Origin: Synergistaceae bacterium
Lineage (GTDB): Bacteria > Synergistota > Synergistia > Synergistales > Aminobacteriaceae
Reading direction: 5' to 3'
DNA length: 16,469 nt
NCBI GenBank assembly: GCA_017455085.1
Contig: JAFTBT010000057.1
Span: forward strand, 1-16,469
The stretch's first letter is position 1. Each line of letters opens with the position of its first letter. The position numbers were made by a program, and so were the translations under genes. Below the pieces are notes generated by a model. That model did no database searches, was not told where the DNA came from, and was given only the letters and a program-made list of their open reading frames with translations. Positions 6,282 through 14,011 of this stretch are shown here, one piece after another.

Positions 6282-7186
6282 TCATCAAACGGCAGGCTTA
6301 AAGTTCGGTCTGCCGGATTATCCTTCACACGGAATGATTTTATTTTTCGCTCTGTAATAATTGTGGTCTGAGGTCTTGCGATTCTGTTCTTGCGCGCATA
6401 GCAGTATATACATCCGTGCTGACATGTCCCGTACTCTCCGACATCTATGCTCTCACAGCAGCCACACTCTTTTCGCTGATTCTTGTCCTTGTTGACTTTC
6501 AGCCTAAAGCCTCCTAATTCTTCCAGCCTGCTTTTGTCTATACAGCTTGAGTGCCTTATCCCAAATTCTGAAAGGTCAATCTTTTCCGCACATGTCTCAA
6601 GTTTCATGCCGGACTTTTCCGCAATCCTGGAGAATATCCCTGCAAGCTGTCTCTGCTTTTGGTCGTCAGCGTCTTCAACACCCGCAGTCATCATGTTTGC
6701 AGCTATGTGCCTGTAAATATCCAGAAAACTTATCACGCACGTATCTGTGTATCCTGACAGCTCAGCCGCCAATTTCTTGAAGGCCTGTACATGAAAATCA
6801 AGCGTGTATGTCCCGGTGAAAAATATCGGGTCATATCTCCAGACAAGTTTTTTGCTGCCGATAAGCCTTCCGAGTTCATGAAATGTTCTTATACGTTCGG
6901 CTATGTGTGGCAGGTTAGGCTCTATGTCTTGGCCGTAAGCGTTCAAAGTGAACTGAAAATAGTACGTGTAGCCCTCAAGTTCAGGAATATGCTTAATCAT
7001 AGGAGCTGGGTTCTTTGACCAAAAAACTATGCCGTCTATTATTTCTGGAGTTATCGGAAAAATTCTGCTGACCTGATGAATATTCACAGGATTCCTGACG
7101 TAAAGCTCTCCTGCTTTAAGGCCGTTCATGAACCGTTCAGAATAAAACGCCGGAATATCTGTACGTCTGCTTGCGCTGAGAATCAT
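6278..7186 (-). CDS. DUF1848 family protein, putative iron-sulfur protein
   Basis: A 302-residue protein with the family's opening 'MILSASRRTDIPAFYSERFMNGLKAG' and 'GIVFWSKNPAPM' and a C-terminal cysteine cluster: Cys241, 243, 244, then Cys255-x3-Cys259-x2-Cys262 in 'GTCQHGCIYCYA'. The last three match the CX3CX2C spacing of radical-SAM [4Fe-4S] sites, but at the C-terminus; DUF1848 proteins are known for this arrangement and have no established function. The start ATG is 9 nt after the stop of the upstream minus-strand gene, with no clear ribosome binding site, so translation is probably coupled to that gene. It ends tail-to-tail with purD. Family call is confident; function is unknown. Confidence 0.85.
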   Translation of the reverse strand: MILSASRRTDIPAFYSERFMNGLKAGELYVRNPVNIHQVSRIFPITPEIIDGIVFWSKNPAPMIKHIPELEGYTYYFQFTLNAYGQDIEPNLPHIAERIRTFHELGRLIGSKKLVWRYDPIFFTGTYTLDFHVQAFKKLAAELSGYTDTCVISFLDIYRHIAANMMTAGVEDADDQKQRQLAGIFSRIAEKSGMKLETCAEKIDLSEFGIRHSSCIDKSRLEELGGFRLKVNKDKNQRKECGCCESIDVGEYGTCQHGCIYCYARKNRIARPQTTIITERKIKSFRVKDNPADRTLSLPFDD

Positions 7187-7195
7187 TGCTGAACA

Positions 7196-8089
7196 CTACC
7201 CTATTTCAGCAGCCATAACCGAGCTGGTGCAGTACTGCCTTATTCTGTAATGGTCTGTGTCTAAGAAAGCAGGAAGACTGAACAGCAATTGATAAGGACC
7301 GCATTTATTTGTTTTGTCATAGGGGAAAGAATCTCTAGCTATGTTTGCAGAGCTGCCGTAAAATTTAATAATCTGCTGTGAAAAATTATCGATTAATTGG
7401 GTCACATCAGGAGTATTTATGTCATTAATCAGGACAATAAACGGCTTTGGCAGCTGCGGATTTTTCAGAAGAATGTTCATGATGTCATTACAGAATGCAA
7501 CAGCCTTATCATATCCACTGTAGTATACCGATGAAAGAACATAATTCATCACAAGTATATTAAAGTTGTTTGCTGTGATATTGTCTATGTTGCGGCTAAT
7601 AATGTTAATTGCATCACCGTATATGAATCTCAAAGTGCTGCTGGAGTGTTCAGTGTTGATCTTGCTGCATAAAAAGCCGTGTACATAATGCCAACTCGGA
7701 TTACGTTCTATGCCTACATAATAAAAATTTTTCCTGATATCCTGAGCAAATTTATCGAAGGCTATCAAGTCGGAACACCCTCCGCACCCTATAGAAATTA
7801 TTCGGTATTCTTCAAGATTCTTGACGGCGTTGAAGTGAGTAAGCATATACAAAAATTCTGAGGCATATTTATGGGTGTAGCTGCACACATAGAAATCTAT
7901 CATGTTCTCACAGTCATAATCTGTTCTTTCTCCCGGCTTTCTGGTAAAGTGAATCTGATTGAGGCATGTCCCGCAGTTTTTGTTGCACCAATGTGCAGGC
8001 ATATCACACCGAGTGCATTTTGAGCCTCCTACTGCAAGCATATTCTTTCGGCGGGAATCACAAAAATCTATCAAGTCATCTATCAGCAT
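7196..8089 (-). CDS. Cys-cluster protein with class I SAM-methyltransferase-like fold, function unknown
   Basis: A 297-residue protein I cannot assign to a named family. The N-terminus carries five cysteines, Cys25-x2-Cys28 then Cys35-x3-Cys39-x2-Cys42 ('CNKNCGTC'), which would suit a zinc or iron-sulfur site. A Rossmann-like core follows: 'YRIISIGCGGCSDLIAF' resembles SAM-binding motif I, 'YYVGIERNP' supplies the acidic residue of motif II, 'FIYGDAINI' a motif III Asp, and 'NILVMNYVLSSVYY' the next strand. Later segments ('KPFIVLINDIN') fit the remaining sheet. AGGAAGGGG (plus-strand 8100-8108) is well placed for the ATG. It heads a two-gene operon with the DUF1848 gene; both have Cys clusters, which suggests shared metal or RNA/protein modification chemistry. 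Function remains inference. Confidence 0.75.
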   Translation of the reverse strand: MLIDDLIDFCDSRRKNMLAVGGSKCTRCDMPAHWCNKNCGTCLNQIHFTRKPGERTDYDCENMIDFYVCSYTHKYASEFLYMLTHFNAVKNLEEYRIISIGCGGCSDLIAFDKFAQDIRKNFYYVGIERNPSWHYVHGFLCSKINTEHSSSTLRFIYGDAINIISRNIDNITANNFNILVMNYVLSSVYYSGYDKAVAFCNDIMNILLKNPQLPKPFIVLINDINTPDVTQLIDNFSQQIIKFYGSSANIARDSFPYDKTNKCGPYQLLFSLPAFLDTDHYRIRQYCTSSVMAAEIG

Positions 8090-8160
8090 ATTTTTACTGC
8101 CCCTTCCTGAAATTTTTAGAAACCGAGCATGAGCAACTCCAAATGCTTTATCTTTTGGAT

Positions 8161-8189
8161 ATAATACGTAGTACGTCTCTCCGAAACAG
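8161..8189 (-). promoter_or_regulatory. Weak candidate promoter for the minus-strand two-gene operon
   Basis: On the minus strand CTGTTT (8189-8184) and TATTAT (8166-8161) are 17 nt apart, about 72 nt upstream of the start at 8089. The -35 is poor. The plus strand also holds a TATAAT at 8160-8165, so direction is uncertain. Confidence 0.25.
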
Positions 8190-8220
8190 AGAACACAGAA
8201 TCTTGTGGAGGCTAATACTG

Positions 8221-8286
8221 TTACACGAGTAAACTGGTGTAAGTATTTGCCGATGAAGCAAGAAACCCAAATACTTAAGCATTGGG
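8221..8286 (+). promoter_or_regulatory. Overlapping inverted repeats upstream of purL
   Basis: Three repeats overlap in sequence: TTACAC/GTGTAA (8221-8226, 8237-8242), a perfect 9-bp AAGTATTTG/CAAATACTT (8241-8249, 8268-8276) and CCCAA/TTGGG (8266-8270, 8282-8286). Neighbouring arms share bases, so as RNA the hairpins would compete. If transcription starts downstream of them they would instead be protein-binding sites. No known purine riboswitch core is recognisable. Confidence 0.4.
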
Positions 8287-8300
8287 TAATGCACTATTAT
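8272..8300 (+). promoter_or_regulatory. Candidate purL promoter
   Basis: TATTAT at 8295-8300 with a poor -35 (TACTTA, 8272-8277) 17 nt upstream. The -35 lies in the 9-bp inverted repeat, which would fit control by a bound protein. This is the best -10 near purL but is not strong. Confidence 0.3.
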
Positions 8301-8315
8301 AGAGCAAATTCACAC

Positions 8316-8332
8316 AGGAGGCTTTATGCTTG
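8316..8332 (+). promoter_or_regulatory. purL ribosome binding site with two competing starts
   Basis: AGGAGG at 8316-8321 is 4 nt from an ATG at 8326 and 8 nt from the TTG at 8330. The ATG opens a 14-codon frame that stops at 8370. The TTG is in frame with purL and has the better spacing, so I take TTG as the purL start and regard the ATG as a competing or regulatory start. Confidence 0.6.
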
Positions 8333-11300
8333 GTAAACAGACTTTACACTACACGCAAAGATTCACATAACCCCGAATCACTTTCACTGCTTCAGGAACT
8401 TCACGCAATCTCAGGACTCCAGAATCTCAAGCACATAGCAATCTTCAACCGCTATGACGTTCAGGGACTCACAGACTCACAGCTCAGAATATGCACATCT
8501 TCCGTTTTCGCAGAGCCATTCACCGACAACATAAGCACCTCGATTCCCAGTGATGCCGACTACGTTTTGGCGGTGGAGTTTTTGCCCGGGCAGTACGACC
8601 AGAGAGCAGACGCAGCCCAGCAATGCATCACCCTTCTCACAGGCACGAGGGCAATCGTCCGGACGGCTAGGGTGTATCTCTTCTACGGCGAAGGCCTGAA
8701 CACTGAGGCACTCCGGAAATTCTTCATCAACCCCGTAGAATCCCGCGAGGCACAACTCTGCGAATATGACTCTCTCGAAATGAACTATGCCATTCCGGAA
8801 AACGTGAAGACTGTTGCGGATTACGACTCACTTCACGGGCTAGCAATGAGCAGCGAAGATTTGGCATGCATTCGGGAATATTTCGCCACTGAGGGCAGAA
8901 AACCTACACAAACCGAAATCAAGGTACTCGATACATACTGGTCAGACCATTGCAGGCACACAACGTTCCTCACTCAGATTCAGGACACACACATTCACGA
9001 CGATAGAGTCCGTGCAGCTTACGCCTCGTACTTGGCCGTGCGCGAAAAACTCGGACGCGGGGATAAGCCCGTTACGTTGATGGACATAGCTACGATCGGT
9101 GCGAGGTATCTTCAGGCAAAAGGCCTCCTCCCTGATTTGGTACTCTCTGAGGAGAATAACGCCTGCACAGTGAGAATTGACATAGACGGCGAAAAATGGC
9201 TGTTGCTCTTCAAGAACGAGACACATAACCACCCTACAGAGATAGAGCCTTTCGGAGGAGCAGCAACGTGTATCGGCGGGGCAATCAGAGATCCACTCTC
9301 AGGCCGAGCGTATGTGTATCAGGCAATGCGAATCACGGGTGCGTCAGATCCTTCACAGCCTGCAATTTCCGGCAAACTTCCTCAGCGCACAATCATCACC
9401 AAAGCTGCACAGGGCTACAGCTCTTACGGGAATCAAATCGGACTCCCGACCGGACTCGTTGACGAAATCTATCACCCGGGCTACACCGCAAAACGTCTCG
9501 AAGTCGGAGCAGTCATCGCGGCAGTCCCCGAAGCAAACGTCATCAGGAAGACTCCGGAGGCTGGAGATATTGTGCTGTTACTGGGAGGCAGGACGGGCAG
9601 GGATGGCATAGGCGGGGCAACGGGCTCAAGCGTTTCACACACAGCAAAATCGCTCGACACATGCGGTGCTGAAGTCCAGAAGGGCAACGCTCCGGAAGAA
9701 CGCAAGCTGCAGAGACTATTCCGCAACCCGGAATTTTCGAGGCTCATCAAGAAATGCAACGATTTCGGCGCGGGTGGAGTCAGTGTCGCTGTTGGTGAAC
9801 TTGCTGATGGACTGGATATAGACCTTGACGCTGTGCCGCTGAAGTATGCGGGGCTTGACGGTACTGAAATCGCAGTTAGTGAGTCGCAGGAGAGAATGGC
9901 TGTTGTCGTCGCAGGTGAGGACGCTGAACGTGTGAAGGCCCTTGCGCTCGCCGAGAACGTAGAGGCCACACAGATAGCCCGCGTGAATGACTCAGGACGT
10001 ATGCGGATGACGTGGCGCGGTCAGGAAATCGTGAACATCTCCCGAAAATTCATCGACAGCAACGGAGCTGACAGGCACATAAACATTACCGTGAACCCTC
10101 CAGAAAAATCACACACTCACACACGGAAATTCCCTGACGTACTCGCGGATCTGAACGTATGCTCAAAGCAGGGACTCAGTGAGAGATTCGACTCAACTGT
10201 CGGAGCAAATTCTGTACTGATGCCGTTCGGTGGGAAACTCCAGCGTACACCCTCGCAAGTCATGGCGGCCAAGATTCCCGGAGTGCATAGCGATACATGC
10301 TCGTTGATGTCGTGGGGATTCGACCCGTATATTTCCGAACGTTCACCGTTTGACGGAGCATATTGTGCTGTTGTCGAGGCACTGTGCAAGATCGTAGCAG
10401 GCGGCGGCACTTTTAGTGAGCGGAAATGCTGGCTGACGTTGCAGGAGTACTTCGGCAAGCCTGAACATGACCCCGAACGCTGGGGTATGCCGTTTTCTGC
10501 ACTGCTGGGAGCGTTTCGTGCGCAGATGGACTTCGGTGTAGCGGCCATAGGCGGGAAGGACTCCATGAGCGGCTCGTTCATGACTCATGACGGCAAGAAT
10601 CTGGATGTGCCTCCGACACTGATAGCGTTTGCGGTTTCGCTGGGCAATGTGAAGCGGGTGATGTCTCCGGAGTTCAAGTGTGCAGGCTCGCGGGTGATTA
10701 TGCTTGCTCCGGAATATGACGGTGCTTTGCCGAAGAAGGACTCTCTCCTGAAAATATTTGCCCTTATCGAGAAAATGAACTCTGAGGGGAAAATCAGGGC
10801 TTGTGCTGTGGCGACAAAGGGCGGAATTATGGCGCAGGTGTTCAAAATGTGCTTGGGGAATGGTCTGGGTTTTGAGGCTGTAGCTGAGATCCCGGATGAC
10901 GAACTCACAGGGAGATTCATACTTGAGGTAGCAGATTCTGACTCCGAACTTGGCCGGACTATAGGCCGCGTGATTGATAGGCCTGAAATCGTGATAGACA
11001 GCATGAGATTCACCCTTGATGAATGCGATAAGCTGTACACATCTCCGTTAGCAAAAGTGTTCCCTACACATGCGAATGTTCCCGCAGAAATCCCCAGCAT
11101 TGACGCAAAAGCAGACTTACACACAGAAAATATCCCTGCTGTTGACGCAAAGCACTCTCTGACTCGCGCAATGTATACCCTTCCTGCGGTGAATGCTCCG
11201 AGATTCCTGATACCGGTTTTTCCCGGCACGAATTGCGAGTACGAGACAGCACAGGCTATTGAGAGATCAGGAGGCAGGGCAGAAATCTTCATCGTGAAGA

Positions 11301-11992
11301 CTCTAACGCCGGAGCTTATGCGGGAATCTTCGGAAGTGTTTGCGGAAAAGCTCACACATTCACAAGCACTGATGCTGCCGGGGGGATTCTCGAACGGTGA
11401 TGAGCCAGACGGGAGCGGGAAGTTCATAGCGATATTTTTGCGGAGTCCTGCTGTACGTGAAGCACTGGAGTCACTCATCAGGAACGGCGGACTTGTGTGC
11501 GGAATCTGCAACGGGTTTCAAGCACTGGTGAAGACGGGGCTATTACCTTTCGGGAGAATCTGTGAACCTGAAGAACTGAAAGCTACGTTGACGTTCAACG
11601 CGATAGGCCGGCACCAGTCGAGAATTATACGCTCCAGAGTCATCACGAATAGTTCGCCGTGGCTGAGGAAGTATAGTGTTGGTGAAGTGTACTCTATGCC
11701 GATTTCACACGGTGAGGGTAGATTCATATGCAGTGAAGAGCTGTTCCGTGAGCTGATGAACAACGGCCAAGTAGCGGGGCAGTATGCGGACATTGAAGGG
11801 AGAGTCTCTATGAGTGTGAGTGATAATCCTGCTGGGTCTGAGTGGAGTGTGGAGTGTTTGACATCGCCGGACGGGAGGATTTTGGGGAGGATGGGACATG
11901 CGGAGAGAGTCGGAGAAGGGCTGTACGTGAATGTTCCGGGAAGGTATGACCTGAGATTTTTTGCTGGGGCGTGTGAATACTTCAGGCAGTAA
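8330..11992 (+). CDS. purL: Phosphoribosylformylglycinamidine synthase, single-chain (PurS-like + two AIRS + glutaminase)
   Basis: A 1220-residue FGAM synthase of the fused large type. Order: N-terminal PurS-like region (about 1-140), linker with 'YWSDHCRHTTF' (203-213), first AIRS-type domain with 'FKNETHNHPTEIEPFGGAATCIGG' and 'GRDGIGGATGSS', then 'CNDFGAGGVSVAVGELADGL', second AIRS domain with 'IGGKDSMSGSF', and a class I glutaminase from about residue 963. The glutaminase has Cys1060 in 'GICNGFQAL' and His1127/Glu1129 in 'SHGEGRF'. It converts FGAR, glutamine and ATP to FGAM in purine synthesis. The protein begins V-N-R-L-Y-T-T-R-K, matching the usual 'V.R.Y..KK' start, so the TTG at 8330 is supported. 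Because the glutaminase is fused, no separate purQ or purS is expected. A terminator follows at 12087. Confidence 0.97.
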   Translation: MVNRLYTTRKDSHNPESLSLLQELHAISGLQNLKHIAIFNRYDVQGLTDSQLRICTSSVFAEPFTDNISTSIPSDADYVLAVEFLPGQYDQRADAAQQCITLLTGTRAIVRTARVYLFYGEGLNTEALRKFFINPVESREAQLCEYDSLEMNYAIPENVKTVADYDSLHGLAMSSEDLACIREYFATEGRKPTQTEIKVLDTYWSDHCRHTTFLTQIQDTHIHDDRVRAAYASYLAVREKLGRGDKPVTLMDIATIGARYLQAKGLLPDLVLSEENNACTVRIDIDGEKWLLLFKNETHNHPTEIEPFGGAATCIGGAIRDPLSGRAYVYQAMRITGASDPSQPAISGKLPQRTIITKAAQGYSSYGNQIGLPTGLVDEIYHPGYTAKRLEVGAVIAAVPEANVIRKTPEAGDIVLLLGGRTGRDGIGGATGSSVSHTAKSLDTCGAEVQKGNAPEERKLQRLFRNPEFSRLIKKCNDFGAGGVSVAVGELADGLDIDLDAVPLKYAGLDGTEIAVSESQERMAVVVAGEDAERVKALALAENVEATQIARVNDSGRMRMTWRGQEIVNISRKFIDSNGADRHINITVNPPEKSHTHTRKFPDVLADLNVCSKQGLSERFDSTVGANSVLMPFGGKLQRTPSQVMAAKIPGVHSDTCSLMSWGFDPYISERSPFDGAYCAVVEALCKIVAGGGTFSERKCWLTLQEYFGKPEHDPERWGMPFSALLGAFRAQMDFGVAAIGGKDSMSGSFMTHDGKNLDVPPTLIAFAVSLGNVKRVMSPEFKCAGSRVIMLAPEYDGALPKKDSLLKIFALIEKMNSEGKIRACAVATKGGIMAQVFKMCLGNGLGFEAVAEIPDDELTGRFILEVADSDSELGRTIGRVIDRPEIVIDSMRFTLDECDKLYTSPLAKVFPTHANVPAEIPSIDAKADLHTENIPAVDAKHSLTRAMYTLPAVNAPRFLIPVFPGTNCEYETAQAIERSGGRAEIFIVKTLTPELMRESSEVFAEKLTHSQALMLPGGFSNGDEPDGSGKFIAIFLRSPAVREALESLIRNGGLVCGICNGFQALVKTGLLPFGRICEPEELKATLTFNAIGRHQSRIIRSRVITNSSPWLRKYSVGEVYSMPISHGEGRFICSEELFRELMNNGQVAGQYADIEGRVSMSVSDNPAGSEWSVECLTSPDGRILGRMGHAERVGEGLYVNVPGRYDLRFFAGACEYFRQ

Positions 11993-12067
11993 TGATTTTC
12001 TGACGGAGTGTGTGACGGCTTCAGGCAGGAATGATTTTCTGACGGAGTGTGCAGCGGCTTCAGGAAG
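11981..12067 (+). repeat. 39-bp tandem repeat spanning the purL stop codon
   Basis: The sequence from 11981 (the last codons of purL, 'ttcaggcag') repeats at 12020 almost perfectly and begins a third time at 12059. In the second copy the purL TAA is GAA but the following TGA still stops the frame. The unit is 13 codons long, so period and frame agree. Confidence 0.9.
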
Positions 12068-12086
12068 ACAATAGAGTGAAAATACT

Positions 12087-12113
12087 CCCGGTGATCTGCG
12101 CCGGGGTTTTTTT
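12087..12113 (+). terminator. Terminator after purL
   Basis: CCCGG (12087-12091) and CCGGG (12101-12105) form a short GC stem with a 9-nt loop, followed by a run of seven T from 12107. Confidence 0.75.
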
Positions 12114-12329
12114 ATGGCAGATGTACTGTCAGATTCTTGCACCATAAATTTCTGGCAGGCTCATGAGTTCATGAATATTTTTGCTGCTAACTTTCCGGAC
12201 TAACGGATGCTAATAATCTTTACTGTCTGAAAGCATATACGTTCACACTCGTAAATTTTGGACTTTGGAAAATTCATGAATGCCTGCAAAATCTCAACAT
12301 ATTTCTGTAAACCCATTTTACATTCGCGC
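12114..12329. other. Intergenic stretch with no supported gene
   Basis: AT-rich DNA between the purL terminator and the terminator of the minus-strand tRNA gene. It contains a 10-bp palindrome (ATTCATGAAT, near 12273) and a shorter related palindrome near 12168. A minus-strand open frame at 12200-12388 runs through the tRNA terminator and has no ribosome binding site, so I do not call it. Confidence 0.5.
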
Positions 12330-12366
12330 AAAAAAAAAGCCCCTACAAACTTCTTCAGCCTGTAGG
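12330..12366 (-). terminator. Terminator of the tRNA-Asn transcript
   Basis: On the minus strand CCTACA (12366-12361) pairs with TGTAGG (12347-12342), followed by GGC and nine T (complement of 12338-12330). It lies 28 nt after the tRNA 3' end. Confidence 0.75.
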
Positions 12367-12393
12367 AACTCATCAATGTCTCTCTCAAAAATT

Positions 12394-12469
12394 TGGCTCC
12401 GCCACCAGGACTCGAACCTGGAACCTAATGATTAACAGTCATCCGCGCTGCCGATTGCGCTATGGCGGA
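12394..12469 (-). tRNA. tRNA-Asn (anticodon GTT)
   Basis: The minus strand gives a complete 76-nt tRNA: acceptor TCCGCCA/TGGCGGA, D arm with AGCGCAATCGGCAGCGC, anticodon loop CTGTTAA with GTT, T arm GGTTCGAGTCC, discriminator G and an encoded CCA (12396-12394). GTT reads Asn AAC/AAU. It is a single-gene transcript with its own promoter and terminator. Confidence 0.97.
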
Positions 12470-12484
12470 AACACAACGAAGGGA

Positions 12485-12513
12485 ATTTTAACCCCGACCC
12501 CCATTTTTGTCAA
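12485..12513 (-). promoter_or_regulatory. Promoter of tRNA-Asn
   Basis: On the minus strand a perfect TTGACA (12513-12508) is 17 nt from TAAAAT (12490-12485). The predicted start near 12478 leaves a 9-nt leader before the tRNA 5' end at 12469. This is the strongest promoter visible in the window, as expected for a stable RNA. Confidence 0.85.
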
Positions 12514-12517
12514 CAAA

Positions 12518-12526
12518 TGCTATAAT
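12518..12526 (+). promoter_or_regulatory. Extended -10 promoter giving a probably leaderless mRNA
   Basis: TGCTATAAT is a perfect extended -10 (TGnTATAAT). No -35 is present at the right distance. The predicted start is at 12533-12534, the A of the ATG at 12534. It is back-to-back with the tRNA-Asn promoter. Confidence 0.6.
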
Positions 12527-12533
12527 TTTTCGC

Positions 12534-12953
12534 ATGGAAATCATGAATTACAAGTACTTACGCATTCAGGGCCTCGAACTGGCAGAAAATACTATGTACG
12601 CTAAAGGTGTATTCAGTATGTGCTGGCAGCTCGTTCAGAATGATGTCATGGAACAGGGAGACGCAGACCTCTTCAGGGAAATTGATGGCTGGTTCGCAGA
12701 AAATCTCCCTTGGCCGCCTCCGTGTCAGCGTCAGGAAAAAGTCATATGCTTCTTCAAGACCGAAAACGTTTCGGAAATGCTCAAGATGATTCGTCCGGCA
12801 TTATGGCTGCTTGAACGCTACAATCACCCTTACTATCTCGTATTCACCAACACTCCCGGCGAAATAGTCTACGAGGACAAGTATCAAGTTGCCGTAAAAG
12901 CTCCCGGCCTCATAGTCGAGAAACTTCAAGAGAGCTGGAGTCCGCCGACGTAA
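12534..12953 (+). CDS. Conserved-looking protein of unknown function, probably leaderless
   Basis: A 139-residue soluble protein from ATG 12534 (or 136 from ATG 12543). I do not recognise it. It has no signal peptide or membrane segment; it is mildly acidic and rich in Trp, Tyr and Pro, with 'WFAENLPWPPPCQRQEKVICFFKTENVSEMLKMIRPALWLLERYNHPYYLVFTNTPGEIVYEDKYQVAVK' looking like an alternating helix-strand fold. An upstream in-frame TTG at 12507 is ruled out because the TATAAT would lie inside the gene. There is no Shine-Dalgarno sequence before either ATG, and the extended -10 ends 7 nt before ATG 12534, so the transcript likely begins at the start codon. The next gene starts 48 nt later with its own -10 element. 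Confidence 0.72.
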   Translation: MEIMNYKYLRIQGLELAENTMYAKGVFSMCWQLVQNDVMEQGDADLFREIDGWFAENLPWPPPCQRQEKVICFFKTENVSEMLKMIRPALWLLERYNHPYYLVFTNTPGEIVYEDKYQVAVKAPGLIVEKLQESWSPPT

Positions 12954-12960
12954 CAGAGTG

Positions 12961-12966
12961 TATAAT
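12961..12966 (+). promoter_or_regulatory. Candidate -10 of the Tim44-like/YunG-like operon
   Basis: A perfect TATAAT lies 35 nt before the ATG at 13002, between the two genes. A recognisable -35 is missing, so it may be weak or activator-dependent. Confidence 0.4.
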
Positions 12967-13001
12967 CAGGCCATATTTTCGCACTAATGGAGGTCTGATT
13001 T

Positions 13002-14009
13002 ATGCAGCGTAAATTTCTGATACTGACTCTGATTCTAAGCATAGTATTATTCGCTGGAAGTGCTTGGCCCGACTTCGGGAGCTTCTCCGGAACTTCGGAC
13101 TACAGTACTTCACGTTCATCAAGTTCATCATCACGCAGCTCGTCAAGTTCATCGCACAGTTCATCCGGCTCTTCGTGGTCAACGTCAACCACACGCACCC
13201 CATCAACACGCAGATCCAGTTCCGGCTCAAACATAAATACTCTTCCTATGGCCGGAACAACTTCGGGCATTGTGTCCAGCACAGGCAGCAGCTCCGAAGA
13301 CTCCGATAGTGAGTGCATGGGTGTCGGATTTGTGCTGTTGGTGTTCTTTCTGTTCTGGTTCATGATTCACAGACGCAGCCAGAAACAGCGTGAACGTCAT
13401 GCGCAGCTCAACATCAACGAGCCTGTGAGAGTCTTGCGACCGATTGATGAATATCTGGAGCTTGATCCGGAGTTTGACGAGGAAAAAATCAAGACCCTCA
13501 TCAGCAACTTATACGTACAGATGCAGGAGACATGGCAGGCTAAAGACATCTCCAGTTTGCGGCCGTACATGACTGATAAATTCTTCAGCCAGATGGACAA
13601 GCAGCTGGACCAGTTCAGGAAAATGGCCAGGACTGACTACACCGAACGCATTGCTGTACTCAGTACGGACATACGCGGCTGGAGGCAGGCGGCAGGCATG
13701 GACTACATCACTGTCGGGGTGAATGCACGCATAGTCAGCTACACTCTGGACGACAGAACCGGAGAACTCATTTCCGGAGACAGGAAGCGCGAGAAGTTCA
13801 TGGAGTACGAGATCGAGCTATGCCGCAAGTCAGGAGAGACCACGCACCCAGAATCCGAAGGCGTTCGAACTGAGACATGCCCGCATTGTGGTGCGCCGTT
13901 GAAACTGAATGCGTCCGCGCAGTGTGAATACTGTGGAAGCGTAGTGACTCAGGTGAATGCTGACTGGGCAATATCCGGTATGCGTGGAATCTCTCAGAGG
14001 ACTGTGTAG
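13002..14009 (+). CDS. Tim44-like domain membrane protein with C-terminal zinc ribbon
   Basis: A 335-residue protein. A signal peptide or signal anchor (residues 1-22, 'FLILTLILSIVLFAG') precedes a Ser-rich low-complexity segment (about 28-85) and a TM helix near 107-123 ('VGFVLLVFFLFWFMI'). The domain from about 145 to 275 is Tim44-like, with 'LDPEFDEEKIKTLISNLYVQMQETWQAKDISSLRPYMTDKFF' and 'ITVGVNARIVSYTLDDRTGELISGD'. A zinc ribbon, CPHC (293-296) and CEYC (308-311), closes the protein. In mitochondria Tim44 tethers the import motor to the membrane; bacterial members are poorly understood and may bind membrane or proteins. AATGGAGG ahead of ATG 13002 is a good site. The next gene begins 2 nt after the stop, so they form an operon. 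Confidence 0.85.
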   Translation: MQRKFLILTLILSIVLFAGSAWPDFGSFSGTSDYSTSRSSSSSSRSSSSSSHSSSGSSWSTSTTRTPSTRRSSSGSNINTLPMAGTTSGIVSSTGSSSEDSDSECMGVGFVLLVFFLFWFMIHRRSQKQRERHAQLNINEPVRVLRPIDEYLELDPEFDEEKIKTLISNLYVQMQETWQAKDISSLRPYMTDKFFSQMDKQLDQFRKMARTDYTERIAVLSTDIRGWRQAAGMDYITVGVNARIVSYTLDDRTGELISGDRKREKFMEYEIELCRKSGETTHPESEGVRTETCPHCGAPLKLNASAQCEYCGSVVTQVNADWAISGMRGISQRTV

Positions 14010-14011
14010 CC

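Noticed and set aside
8230..8300. Purine riboswitch ahead of purL
   Set aside because: The conserved three-way-junction core of the purine riboswitch is not present, and only simple inverted repeats are seen.
10585..11511. Long minus-strand open frame (308 residues) inside purL
   Set aside because: It is opposite to intact purL coding sequence, is Ser/Pro-rich in the manner of antisense shadows, and has no start signal.
12200..12388. Minus-strand 62-residue open frame
   Set aside because: It is covered by the tRNA terminator hairpin, has no ribosome binding site, and shows no recognisable domain.
12507..12526. TTGTCA plus TATAAT as a classic -35/-10 pair
   Set aside because: They are only 8 nt apart. 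TTGTCA includes the complement of the tRNA promoter's TTGACA, and the plus-strand element is better read as an extended -10.
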